From Hofstenia miamia (taxonomy: Eukaryota; Xenacoelomorpha; Acoela; Hofsteniidae), in assembly GCA_900660155.1 (NCBI GenBank), contig CABFPE010000081.1:331782-395781 (forward strand): a DNA stretch of 64,000 nt, in the 5' to 3' direction. Of this stretch, positions 51,700-64,000 are shown one piece after another. The stretch's first letter is position 1. Each line of letters opens with the position of its first letter. Made by a program: the position numbers and the translations under genes. The notes beneath the pieces are model-generated. The model searched no databases. It had not been told where the DNA came from and saw only the letters and a list, made by a program, of their open reading frames with translations.

Positions 51700-52361
51700 A
51701 AAGAAATTTTTCAAATTTAGCAACGCCTACTTTTTGCGGTGTAACTACTTGTTGGGTACTTTTTAATTTATGGCTTAAATGGTTTTAAAAAATTTTGCAT
51801 TGCAATAACAGTTTTTTTACTTGGTCAGTTTTGAAGTATCATGTGATGTGTTGTTTTTCCAGAAATTTCACCATATTTAAAACGAATTTTGTTGGTGTGT
51901 CCTCATAATGTTTGCAAATTTATGTACAATACGTAAAATTTAACGTCATGTTCTAACAATTGCCAACGAATTTGGTTGAGTTTCAAAAAAGGCTTACGTC
52001 AGATTTATAACTCTTTTGATAATGTTGTTGTCGAAACTTCGAAGTTGGAAACCCTAACATATTCCAAGAGTTTGAACATTCATTGTAAAAACTTGATTGT
52101 GTCACATAGCATTCATCCATCCATGATATTTGAAAATGTTAGCAACACGCAGAGGTTCTTGAATGTACCCACGATTGCAACCTCATTTTTCAAAGCACTT
52201 CCTTCCCACTAATACAGCGTGCAATGAAAACGAAAATTTGATTATTAATTTCCATTAAAAACTATATTAGTTGCTACCTTGAAAAGGACAACTGCTTCGG
52301 TCACACCTACGCCATCTTTGCAGAACAGTGCTCCCAAGCTATCATCTCCCCAGTGATCCAT
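51700..52361 (-). pseudogene. Possible multi-exon coding remnant, family unknown
   Basis: Minus strand: ATG at 52361 begins a clean 28-codon stretch (SLGALFCKDGVGVTEAVVLF) ending at a GTAGCA donor (exon 52278-52361). An acceptor-like TATTACAG lies 7 nt upstream of the ATG. After GCTGTATTAG (about 52212) the frame resumes with WEGSALKNEVAIVGTFKNLC, then meets TGA and later stops while protein-like sequence continues (DTIKFLQ, KLLEYVRVSNFEVSTTTLSK). It could be a dead gene or transposon; I recognise no family. Confidence 0.3.
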
Positions 52362-53759
52362 CTTCTAACTGTAATATGTGTATATAACACTTGTTTAAGT
52401 TCAGACCTTTTTGAAATTGGTTGTTTTTATTTAGATTCCCAGGATAATCATCGGTAAAGTTTTAATAATCTCTTTAAATCTGTTTGGCGAAAAGGTTTCA
52501 TTTCTTTAATATTTAAAAGTGCATTTTCTTTCAGAAGTCTTTAATGTTTCTCAATAAGAATAAATAAAAAACAAGGCAAACCCGTTTATATACTTGTTTT
52601 GAAGTAATGTATAGTTCCCATTTTTGAATATATAAAGTAAATTTTTATGGCATCAATAACCATAATTACTCGCAAACAGTCTTCTCCAAGAAATGCTTCA
52701 TACTGTTCTGCTGAAGTTTTGTTGAAGCTTGTTAGTAATGCATTACTATGAGAAATCAGTTCAAATTACAATGTTTATTTCACGGTTTTTGATGTCTTTA
52801 ACGCTTTATGTACTAAAATGAGTTAAAATACGATTTTTGAAGCTGTTTCTGTAAGATTCGTTCGTAGTAACATGTGGCGAATGTATATATTTCTATAAAA
52901 AGATGGCTCGGTTTATGTATAAAAATTCCTGTAATATCAAATTTTTGAATTTGCGGGAAGCAATTTCGATATCTTCCATTTTCGCAAACGATTAGTAGAG
53001 ATTTTATGAACGTTATTAAATTGTATAAAAATTTAAATGTCTGTTGAATCGCATAATGTAGTCCTCAATTTCGTTTTGTCAAGACCCAGTTATTTTTTAG
53101 ACTACTACATGATGACCTTTATGGTGCAGGGAAATCGCGAGTGAATGCACGGAATAGAAAGTCTAGGTGACAGTTCCGTTGAGACAGCAGCTGTTATGCT
53201 ATATTGTTCCCTTTCGTTGTTATAATTTATCCCGTCTAATGCTTGCCCGTCTACGATTTTGCGTCTAAAAAGTTATTAATAATTCTGAGAGCGATGTTTG
53301 CTTAGTGATAATATTCTCAAAATAATTACTCTCTGTACACTGCTCTGTATTGCTTCTTCTCTTCTTCATTAAAAGAAAATGCTTTCACGAAAACATTTCA
53401 TTTTTTTCACATTCTATTAAATTCGCTTTTTTATAAATCAACACTTTAGATTGACTTGTGCCCGTTTTAGGCAATACTCGATGACATGCACATTTAGTTT
53501 AAATTTACACATTAAGTGGTCTCTTTTGAATTGTCCTACGAATTTAACAATGACATTGAAATATCATTTGAGTGCGTCAATGGGATGTTGACTTTATAAA
53601 ATTCAATGTTTGCATTGATTTATTTTCAGAGTCAATATTCAAATGTTCTATCATTTTATTTCGAGAAATGCAATGCTTTCCATTTAATCGAACAATAACC
53701 AAGGCCGGAAGCAGGTCAAACAGAATTATCCCGACCTTTTTTCCGATTTTCATAAATCG
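52362..53759. other. No gene recognised
   Basis: AT-rich, with a slightly GC-richer stretch at 53150-53270. Nothing identified. Confidence 0.45.
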
Positions 53760-54361
53760 ATGCAGCTCAACTTGTTTCATTTATTTGTCTTCGGGTACAA
53801 GGTAGAGAAGGATCTAATATATTCATTTCTATTAACTCTAGAGATTTTCGAAATTCTTAAAGACAATGGCTATTCCATTAAACTCATTAAAAAATATTCA
53901 ACCAAGATGTTTAAAGAAAGTAACAAAGAACAACTTCATGAATCAGACAATGATAAGAATAATATTTGTCCAGTATATTTAAAATGTTAAAAGAAAAAAT
54001 GAATATATTGAACACAAAATTAAAATTCACCAGAATTGTCCCAATATTAACATCCTTTGCAACAAAGAACATTTTCCATAACAAAGATCTTATCTCTAAG
54101 AAATTTGTTTCTTCTTTAGTTTACCAATATGAATGTGATGATTGCAACAAATTCTACATCAGAGAAACTAAGAGCCATCTGGGAACAAGGACGAAAACAC
54201 CCATAAGAGGACATTTAAATTCTGAAAATTACTTACATCACCATGAAATCAAGGAAGAAAATTTTAAGATATTACTAAGATCAAAATATCATAAAATTTT
54301 TATTAAAGCTACAATCAAAGAAAAATTACTTAATAAACAATGCAAGATATCAATAGTTTGA
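53760..54361 (+). mobile_element. Penelope-like element 3' end with GIY-YIG domain, copy 1
   Basis: Encodes YSIKLIKKYSTKMFKESNKE (end of the RT tail), then KKFVSSLVYQYECDDCNKFY followed by IRETKSHLGTR, the Penelope C-terminal GIY-YIG-type endonuclease with its CxxC pair. The Y-I-G-E-T of the family is Y-I-R-E-T here. Between VYLK and KMLKEKMN about 32 bp present in copy 2 are missing, between short TTAAAA words, and the frame shifts there. The reverse transcriptase core is absent, so the copy is 5'-truncated. Confidence 0.8.
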
Positions 54362-54499
54362 GATCTATAGTGCATGTGATAAATTTATAGTTTCCCTTAG
54401 TGTAGTTGATTGTAAAATGTTTATTTACTGATATTGTCATATTGACAATGATTCCTATTAATCAAAATAGGCCTAAATTTTAAAATGTTATATATTACA

Positions 54500-54524
54500 G
54501 TATATATATATATATATATATATA
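54500..54524. repeat. (TA)n microsatellite
   Basis: About 12 TA units shortly after the first Penelope-like fragment. Confidence 0.95.
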
Positions 54525-55489
54525 CATTCCCTTAAGTGCGCATTAAAATCTTCCGCATGAACTGTGCTTCCCAATCATAAATCTTTGAAATTTTGTAAGA
54601 TAGTAGCTCTATGGTGTATTTTTCCAGGCTTTGCTGTGGGAGTGGTAATTCCAACACCACAACATATTTTGGGTTGTGATGATTCCTGTGGGAATTTGTG
54701 GCCAAAAAACTTTGTAACCAGCCTCAATAATGTTTAAGAAATTCCAATAATAAATTTTACTGTTCTTAATAGAAACAAATTTTCAAAAAAGACATGTGCT
54801 GATTTCATTTTACAGTCATACTATGGTCCATATTTGGATACCATTTTTCAGCAAANATATATATGTATATATATAGGTTATAGTTTGTTATTCCATGTAG
54901 ATTTAGTTGTTTATATATGCTTAGAATTGAAATATAGTCATTGTTTTTTTCAAATATTAAACCTACAATAATTTTAAATATAAATATATTTATCTGGAAT
55001 AGTACAATCGACTATATTCAGCAAATCCTTTTGCTTGATTCTTCCTTGGATATAATCCCGAAGTGCACATCGATCTCCTTTGAAGTCAAATTCGTTGTAT
55101 GCTTGGATAATAGAATATGCATACTTTGGCATCCTGTAAAACTTAACACATTCAACGCTGAAAACAGAAGCCTGTGTTTTTATATCAACACTTTTGCAAT
55201 AGTAGTGCGTTCATTGGTTCTCCCACCAAGTTGCACCATCTATTAGCCCCACTGCTTAATCAGTGTGTGTATTTCTTAGAAGTAGGCTAACGATGAGAAA
55301 AATAGTAAGAGATTTCTAAGAAATAACCAATTTCTAAGAACTGATTGTATGCATTTGACTTTATTTCAGAAATTGGCATTTTTTTTACCGTATTGACATT
55401 ATTGACTTTTGGGTCGCAATAGCTATCACCTATAATAAAGTTTGCACAAAATATGTCGATTTTTTCGAGCATTTTAGTTGATTATTTTC
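54525..55489. other. Spacer between the two Penelope-like fragments
   Basis: A 101-codon plus frame (54941-55246) has no recognisable domain and may be antisense to a decayed element (minus strand: NVLSFTGCQSMHILLSKHTT). A single N at 54856. Confidence 0.4.
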
Positions 55490-55960
55490 TTTTTCAGACA
55501 ATGATAAGAATAATATTTGTCCAGTATATTTAAAACTTCCGTCTTTAGGAAACCAAGTTAAAATGTTAAATGAAAAAATCAAGATATTGAACATCAAATT
55601 AAAATTCATCAAAATTGTCCCAATATTTTGCAAAAGGAACATCTTCAACAACAAAGATGTTATCCCTAAGAAATTAGTTTGTTCTGTAATTTATCAATAT
55701 AAATGTGATGATTGAAGTAACTCATACATCGGGGAAACTAAGAGACATCTGTGAACAAGGATGAAAAAACACATTAAGAGGACATTAAAATTCTGAAATT
55801 CATTTACATCACCATGAAATCAGGGAAGAAAATTTTAAGATATTACTAAAATCAAAACATCATAAAATTGGTGAACAAATTTTTATTAAAGCTGCAAACA
55901 AAGAAAAATTACTTTTCAATTTGATGAAGATTTCAAAATATTTTATTGTTTAAAAAAATT
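55490..55960 (+). mobile_element. Penelope-like element 3' end, copy 2
   Basis: Same orientation as copy 1 and about 1.5 kb further on. It keeps the stretch lost from copy 1 (VYLKLPSLGNQVKMLNEKIK) and the more typical YIGETKRHL motif, but has stops (within DD*SNSYIGET and after RHL) and a shift near the end. Inactive. Confidence 0.8.
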
Positions 55961-56636
55961 GAAATTACTTTCAAGCAAACTTATATTTTAAAAAAAATAT
56001 TTAATAATATATATGTGATGAACAGATTAGAGCAGAAAAACAAGTAAGATAATTAAATCAACCTTTCTAAAAGCGTAAAAATTTCTTTTTTAGCTATTCC
56101 AAAGTGCTGCAATGAATTGTATTTTTAATCAGGCATTTATAAGAACGTTTTTGATGGCCTATCACAATTATTTTTTGAAAAAAATTAAAATTAAAAATTT
56201 ATAACTATTCCAAAGTGCATAGAAAAATTTAGTATTTAAGTATAGAAACTAACACTTTCTTCAGTTATACAATTCATTTTTAGCCACCCAGTAAACAGTG
56301 TGCAATGATATAAATATTCGAAGTTATCATGACGTTTACTGTGCATGTATAAGTTTTGAATTTGATTGAATGTTGCCTCTTAATATTTAACTCTTTCCCA
56401 TTCAGCCAACACCATTAGTGTGTGGTGACATCTAATTAATTAACATTTTTACATTTAAAGTTCTTCCATTTAATTCCACGATGACAGGATATTATTCATT
56501 TAAGTTTCCACTATGTCCTCGTCTATTTTTACAAATCATTAACTATAAGTTTTAATAAATTCAATTATATAATTCCTTTTGTCAATTTAAACTCCATGCT
56601 TGGCATACCGGGTTTCATATTTGAATTCTACTTTTT
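55961..56636. other. AT-rich stretch, nothing recognised
   Basis: No coding or repeat structure noted. Confidence 0.5.
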
Positions 56637-57475
56637 CCATTTATTTAAAAAGCTTTTGTCGGTCAATTTTAACTATAATGTTGTTATTATTAAATTACTG
56701 TAAATGTAAAAATTCAATTTCAACTCAAAGTTTGCTATTTTACATAGGTTTATTTTTAATGTAAAAAATTTGTGTATTTTTATATATGCATTATTTTTAC
56801 AACTATAAATTTCATGTCGTTTTAACACAAGCTAGTGCAAACTCCATTTATTAGTATCAATGTTTGCATTGTATAACATAATAGATCAGGAAATGGGGAT
56901 CTGAACTTTTTCTAAATATATTTTATGCACTAGGAAATTTTACTTTTCATTTATATAAACAATATTTTTATGACATTTGGATCTTATTTCAACCTTCTTC
57001 GAATTGTGAATCCTAGGAATCCTCAATAGTTAACTCCTAACAACCACTTTCATACTGTAGGTTCGGGTTTCCATTTATTTAAAAAGCTTTTGTCGGTCAA
57101 TTTTAACTATAATGTGGTTATTATTAAATTACTATAAATGTAAAAATTCAATTTCAACTCAAAGTTTGCTATTTTACATAGGTTTATTTTTAATGCAAAA
57201 AAGTTGTGTATTTTTATATAAGCATTATTTTTACAACTATAAATTTCATGTCGTTTTAACACCAGCTAGTGCAAACTCCATTTATTAGTATCAATGTTTG
57301 CATTGTATAACATAATAGATCTTTCTAGATATATTTTATGCACTAGGAAATTTTACTTTCCATTTATATAAACAATATTTTTATGACATTAGGATCTTAT
57401 TTCAACCTTCTTCGAATTGTGAATCCTAGGAATCCTCAATAGTTAACTACTAACAACCACATTCATACTGTAGGT
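56637..57475. repeat. Tandem duplication, two copies offset by 434 bp
   Basis: The segment beginning CCATTTATTTAAAAAGCTTT at 56637 repeats at 57071 and runs to the shared CATACTGTAGGT end. Copies differ by scattered substitutions and a deletion of about 20 bp after AATAGATC in the second copy. No coding content. Confidence 0.93.
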
Positions 57476-60400
57476 AATGCAAACAGTGGCTAATTTCAAA
57501 ACTATCTGTAAATGACAAAACAAAGCATAGAAACAAAAGTCTTACACCCAGCCGAGCTTCAACTGGATACTATGAGATGATATTTGTTGCCCTTCTCTTT
57601 TTCTACAAATATGGTTTTCGTTATGTATATAGCAAGTTCGTAAGAGTTCGTATCCAGCACTCCTGAAATATTGCTTAGCGCGTTGTATATATTCTTTGAT
57701 ATCCATCCTTTGTAGAAATGTTAAAATTTTGTATACATTGAAAGTAGCAAATAAATTCAATGACTGATTATCTGCAGCTACTAATTTCATTTAGCATTTA
57801 AGTAACATATTGAAACTTATTCTCGTTTTCTATACTGAACCAGTTTTATCCTTTGATATTCAGGCGTACTAGTTGCACAGTTTTAATGAAAGTGTCTATA
57901 TATGATCAGAATTTCAATTTATTTAAATTGCAAATACATTCCATTCAAAAGAGCTGGAAATTTTATTTACTTTTCATATATGCCTGATGATTTTTAACCA
58001 TATTTCTACTAGCTTTGTCCACATTTTTAACAATTTTATCGAAGCCTATTAAAAAGTATTGGAATCTTTTTATGTAAATACATCTATGGATCTGTCCTAA
58101 AAATCATCCCCGTGCCTAAGGAATGAAAATATTAATACTTTTTCAATGAGTAATCAGATTTTTGTAAAAATATTCCAATTCTTCCCGTACCTAATGTTCG
58201 GATAATGAGGAGTTCTAACGCCATCGGAACACAAACTACCCTCACCTATTTTTTGTCTGCTGATGAATTGCCTCAGTTCTGTTTAGGCGCGCTGTGCGCA
58301 ATGTCAGAAGTCATCGCGATGGGGCGCGAATTTAAAATGAAAATGAAATAAGAGACACTCTCTATCTTGTGATGATTTTAGATTTTAAATATGTTCATTC
58401 TTTCGTGAGTTGTGGGCATTTAATTTTTTGAAAAAACCACACTGCGTATAAGTTTTTAAGAACATCAGAGTTCGCACTCATTTTTTTGTAGATTGCCCAT
58501 GTTTGTCAATAAATGTATAAATATCGGATACAGTTGTTTATCACTAGAACAGTCGAAACTTTGATATTTGGGGTATGATTCAAATAACCCATTGATGGTT
58601 ACATTCTCATTTTTATCGCTGTGAGACTTTCTCGTCAACATTACGTAATTGAGCTTGGAATTTTTTTTCGCCATGTTTACTAATTGATTTGACATTCTAT
58701 TTAGCGAAGAGTAAGAGGATAAGTGCAATTTCAAAGCTTTTTTCTCCTGATAAAGAGCAAGGAAAATTTCTACATCCCAATGATTTTTCTCTTATACTAT
58801 CAATTTTATTAACTACAAGAGTTGTGTTGGCTACACCCAGGGGTGGTTAATTACGGTTTGACGGTGTAGACGCGGATATTGTCATCAAATCTGTTGTAGT
58901 GAGTGATTCTAACATATATTCTAGGATAATAACTCATCGTGTTCAAATAAGAAAAAATTCGCCATGTTTATTCAAGATATATTAAATCCACACATTTCTT
59001 TGTAAAGCAACATATTTATTTAATGACTACAAATGTTTAATTTTAAGGGCTACGACAATAATTGTTTCTCCACTAGTAACATATGTTGTTGTGTTTTCCC
59101 ATTAATTTTTAGAAACGAGTACAATTCTTTCTGTAATTAAATTATTACACGCATAAATGCCACTTTTTGAGAAACACGACAGTTTTTAATTGATTTGAAA
59201 TTTGGAAGTTGTGGTATGGTTTATTAGCATTTCATATGGAGTTACTATTAATGTTTAATAACATGATAACAGACCAATGCTACGTATAATGGCATACGCA
59301 TTGATTATTTGTGATTGTTTACCGTTTCAAAAGGAACGCGTTAACGTTTGTCTGGTATAATCACAAATAAACAACTGCTACTATGTCTGGACAGTCTGTG
59401 TTGCTCATATTTGGAATCGCTTTGTTTTTGGCTAGACTCCTGTCGTAGTGTTCGTTGACTCAACAGTTTTCAGACCCTTATAAAATATTTCTTTTGGTAT
59501 AAATCGAAATCTAAAATTGCTATCGTTCTTAATTTCAATGCTTCCACATTTGGAAGAGTTATTATATTTGGGAAAACTTGTGTTTTATTTGAAGATAATG
59601 AATTCTTTCCTTCAGAGAACAACAAAGCGTTTGTTGTTTACCGCTTACTATTAACAAAAGCTTTTCCAGTGTTTTAATGCATAGTTACATTTTTCAAATA
59701 TTTTCCGTTTGTTAACATCGATATGTGCTTTCAATCTCCTAAGTATAATTTTGGGCATTAACGTTTTGTTAATGTCGTAATGACTGTGTAATATGAATAA
59801 AATGGGAAGAAATGCGTTTAGCGCAAAACTATTAGAAAGTTTGAAAATTTAATGAACTATGTTACTTAAGTTCTATTCTGGACTGATCTAGTAAATATCA
59901 ATATTCGTACAGACTTTTTCAAGGTAGTTAACATGACAGTGACTTTTTCTAGGTAAAACATTCAAAATATAGTAAACAAAATCACAAAACACAATGTTAT
60001 AATATCAAAATTCCTGAGATTGGTTATGAATAAACATATTTTGCAAATCAACATGATTATTTACCTGTGTATTAATGGGCATGAACTTTAATCACAAGCT
60101 ATCTGGTAATAATCTACTCATTGTCCTTCTTTCCAAAAAATATATATCATTGAAATCTTAAACATGCGTAGATTAAACCCTAACCCTAATCCCACCCTGC
60201 GNAATTAAAGAAATCACCATCTTCAACGAATCCAAAGTAGGCGATGTGGTATGCATCAATGAGGCTTCTTCTCTTAAAGACTCATATTATTTGGATTTTA
60301 ATCAAGTTTTATACTTTTTTTGAAAAACATTAATTTTATGAAAATTCTAAGGCTCAAATTGCTCAAAATTTAAGAATTATTTAAGAATAAATCTGAGGCT

Positions 60401-60876
60401 AGAAATATGAATTCAGAGATTTCTGAATATCTAATATACTGAGTTGTTGGTAAATTTTCAGTAATTTTATTTTTTACACTAATAATATTTTTCTATGATT
60501 TTCAACTATTCAGTGTATTATTTGAAAGTTAACGATAATACTTCATTAGCCCAGAAAATTCTTTAAACATTTCTGCCGCTAAAGTTTTGACTTTCAGAAT
60601 TTGAAGAATCATGTAAAAATATTTCAGGTTCATATTGACCGAATCACTAATAATCATTAAGTCTTGGCTTAACTTATGTAATTCCTACAAAAAATAGTGT
60701 ATCAATTCAGGATATATTTTTTCTTAATTTTCAATTAATTTTGGTTTTTATATTTTCATATTGGCTAAGAACTACTCACACAATCTTTTTATTCATTATA
60801 TGAAACTTTACAAAACGTTTATCTGAATAGCATTCTTTTTTCTAACTTATGCCAATATATTAATTTATTAATTAGG

Positions 60877-60878
<2 letters not shown>
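57476..60878. other. Gene-poor stretch
   Basis: Minus-strand frames of 82 codons (57542-57790; MDIKEYIQRAKQYFRSAGYE) and 89 codons (58465-58734) have protein-like composition but no recognised domain or splice context. A CpG-bearing patch lies at 58285-58335. Telomere-like TTAAACCCTAACCCTAATCC is at 60173-60192, ten bases before a single N (60202). Confidence 0.45.

Positions 60879-60917
<39 letters not shown>
60879..60917. repeat. (TA)n microsatellite
   Basis: About 19 TA units. Confidence 0.95.
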
Positions 60918-60920
<3 letters not shown>

Positions 60921-63900
60921 GCAAAGCATCTTTAAATTATGCATTATTTAAATATAACAAGAAATATTTTTTATGTAGACAGGTTTCGAGTGTCTCCGCT
61001 AATTGGCAAAACAAAATGACAATGTTAGTAAATATAATGTTTATAATCTTTGCTGTATATTGCAATTTGTAGACTTTTTTTAAATATAGCACTATTGTGA
61101 AAGTTCGGAATACAAATAATACAACGTTATATGCAACTCAGACTCTAAGTACGAGTTAATAATACACAATATTGAAATTATTATTTTCCACGAAAAGCTC
61201 TTCCCAGGGCCCTAAAAGTGTAATCCCTTTTAATGTTTAGAGTGGCGAACGTTTTATTTGTAATTCCGCCACTCGCATATTTCGGCATACCAATCCCGAG
61301 ATTGAACATTTTGTCCGGCATTGCGGACCCTATGTTATAATATTATTTTTATGTTTGAATTTACATTAATAGTCGCCATAAAAGATTGGAACTATCTATT
61401 TAAAGTCATGGTATTATTGCATTTCTTCAGAGCTCTCAAGTCTTTTACATTTTCTATTTGGTGGTGGTCCATCCCCTCTTGTCATCAATATTGGCTGCAA
61501 ACATACACGGTGGTTAATAAATGAAAATCTGAAATTTTTGCTCGTTTGGAACAGCTTCGACACTTCGACCGAAAAATTCTAAAGTTTTTTAATTTTTGTT
61601 GAATTGCTTGCTCATTGTAGAAGTTTTCACCAAGATCATTCATATATGAATAGGGAGTAGTCAAATTTGGTAAGTCGAGTGTTGTATTGTTCTAGACATA
61701 GCATCTGTTATATAGAATAACAAAAAATTCCTTTGTTTTTATTATCGATATCACAGAAAATATTTTGGCATTGATGACGAGGATTTTTAAGTTTAAGTGA
61801 AATTCAGTTATGATGACATTCCCTTGAGGTGGAATCGGATTGTCAAAGAGCACCTGAAGAATCAAAGAAAAAGCAAATATTTAAAGACAAGCCTGTCGAT
61901 ATATTTTTAATCAATGTGATGTGGCCTAAAATAAACTCAGGCTAGTTTTTTTAGAAATACGTCTGTGAGTGATGAATATATAGAATCATTATCATAATTT
62001 CCTTTTAAAGGCACTTTCTTGTTTTTAGCAGTTGATGTTTCAGGTGTTTTACAATCTGCTTGCAACTCACAATGAATATACATAAAGCAAATCAATTCAT
62101 AGTGACTGCCTTTGAGAAAGTCTTATCTTATTCTGTGATAATAAAGAGAAGCTTTAGTTTATATCGTTTTGATAGGTTTTCTCCCGACGTTGTGAATAAA
62201 TTGGATTTTTGGAAGAAGGGATTATGAAAAAGCAAATTTTTTCACAAAAATGTTTTTCCACCCCTGGTGTGAGTTAGATTTTGCGTTCATGTTTTGTAAA
62301 ATTTTTAGAAATGTTTAATGTTGTCGAAAGTTGTTCCAGGTTTATTTGCTCTGATATTGAAATTTGACATGAATCAAGTCATTAGCATTGTTTGAAATTG
62401 GAGATGATGATATAAGTGTTTTACGAAGCATTGAATTTGACTGTAGTATTTTAGAGAATTCAAAAATTACTTAGAGGTAATATGCAAACTGAACTACCTT
62501 TTATAGTAATTTTTCCAATTAAGCGTTTTGAAATGACAGTCTAACTGCATTTCAGATTCGTTCTTGAATTATAATTCAGGTCAAAAATCTTTCCCTACTA
62601 ATGACGCTTAATGGGATTTCGACAGCCGTCGAGTTCTGCGTGCCAGTTGTACGTATAGATCCATTTTTAATTTCTCTGTACGGTTTCAACAAAGCAGTTT
62701 TCTAAGTGTAATGTATGAATGACCAGCGGATTGACGGTTTTCATGGTTTATTGCCTGTCTAGACTAATTATATCATTCCTTGCCGTCATATCAATTTCGA
62801 TTTAATTCGTAAACTAGAATCAAATCAAAAGGTCGGAATTCCTTATTTAGGAAACATTAATTCCTTCATAATATTTCCCCACATGTCAACTTTGTAACAA
62901 GCTATTTTTTATATAATATATTCTTGCCATCATAAAAACACTTTTTAAAATACGATACGCAACTCATAGAAAATCCCTCTCTTCATTCTAAATTTCAATA
63001 TACGCCTCAATTTGTATTTCATTCAAAAAGCTGCTTAAGCTCTTTACACGATCATAGTTTAAACTATTTGCGATTTTTCGTGAGCCATTGAAAATGATAG
63101 ATTTGATCATAGTCATGTAGTCTTTCTGGTAGTAAAGTCTGTTTACTACTACTTTATTACATTGAACTGAAAAAAGCTTCCAAATTACCATAATCTCAAA
63201 ATATATAAATGTATAGACAAACTTTTTAGAATAAGTAATTGGAAGGTTATTTGGTGAATTGATTTTCAATAAAATCTGTATGACAAAATCTTTATTGAAA
63301 AATCTTTATTGATGGATACTTGAACATCAGTTTAACGTTGTTTATGCGATTTCTTTGTTTGAAGCTGTGTAGAAAATGAGTATGGGTCATTAAATTTCAC
63401 GTGGTTTGGCTGATATTAATGTTATTCGTCAAAGATATTGTTTGAAGCTCTATAGATCTGCATCATATTTCAATACAATGAATGCATTTTTATGAGAGAT
63501 AATTTCATTAGGTTATAAAAAATATCCGCCTAAATAGAGACTTATTTTGAAAAGTGTAATATTGTAAATCCATTTCTTCAGATTTTAAGAAATGTTGTGG
63601 GTGTGTAAATTCAACTAACATTTGCTGAAAGAAGTAGTAAAATAGTTTTTTTGTAATTTGATTGCCAACAGGGTAGTGTTATTGGACGCAAAGATTAATT
63701 ATTTTTCCAATTTTGAAAGATACATTACTGAAGAAAACACCAGTGAGCACTTGCAATATAAGCTAATGAAAGTTCACTCCATCCCATTGCATTATTCAAA
63801 TTAGTATTTTTAAATTTGACCTTTCGCAAGTGCACATAGTTGACTTATTGCCAAACTGAATTATATCCCGGTTCTATTCTAGGTGACCAAATCACCATTT

Positions 63901-64000
63901 TCAGTAACTTACGTTTCCTGTGCACAGAAAACAACAGTTATTTTATTAGGTAGTTTTAATTAAAACTCAAAAATAATTATTGGTATTTTCGAAAGTTAAA
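60918..64000. other. Gene-poor stretch to the window end
   Basis: Only short, unremarkable open frames. CCACCCCTGGTGTGA at 62260 mirrors TACACCCAGGGGTGG at 58837, which could be distant element ends, but no matching 8-bp duplication is present. Confidence 0.45.

Noticed and set aside
58837-62275. hAT element bounded by CAGGGGTGG and CCACCCCTG
   Set aside because: The termini match but the flanking 8-mers do not, and no transposase lies between.

Overview
The window reads as nuclear DNA from an AT-rich invertebrate metazoan. The reasons are spliced genes with GT-AG introns, conserved animal housekeeping proteins, long (TA)n tracts and a mix of animal transposons: Tc1/mariner, hAT, a non-LTR retrotransposon of the CR1/L2/Jockey kind, and Penelope-like elements with a GIY-YIG domain. 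I cannot name the species. Many introns are only 39-46 nt. Two start codons sit 0 and 4 nt after a pyrimidine-rich AG acceptor, which would suit a lineage with spliced-leader trans-splicing, but no leader gene is visible here.

Left third (about 4.4-22.9 kb): four genes lie head to tail on the minus strand. Reading leftwards they are KPTN (3' part only; a KICSTOR subunit of nutrient/mTORC1 signalling), SF3B4 (U2 snRNP SF3b subunit), POLR3D (RNA polymerase III subunit RPC4) and ABHD18 (alpha/beta-hydrolase; both ends missing). Only 113 nt separate KPTN from SF3B4, and 313 nt separate SF3B4 from POLR3D, so the cluster looks like an operon. The POLR3D/ABHD18 border was duplicated in tandem and each copy lost the opposite half. 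The large POLR3D intron holds a mariner transposon in which a 212-bp piece of the transposase gene has grown into a satellite array of ten units. At the far left a 1.39-kb segment appears twice around a single N, probably an assembly artefact.

Middle (about 23-41 kb): transposon-rich and gene-poor. It holds a TIR element and a hAT-like MITE joined by a (TA)n tract, a 316-bp gap, long AT-rich stretches without recognisable genes, decayed LINE pieces, the first two exons of a rhodopsin-like GPCR on the plus strand, a decayed mariner-like element, one unidentified 187-codon open frame on the minus strand, and a decayed hAT transposase gene.

Right third (about 41-64 kb): almost no recognisable gene. 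It contains remnants of mobile elements (TATGAC-rich segment, foldback-like segments, telomere-like inverted repeat, two Penelope-like 3' ends, a 434-bp tandem duplication), a possible decayed multi-exon coding remnant near 52 kb, and AT-rich sequence in which I see nothing else.
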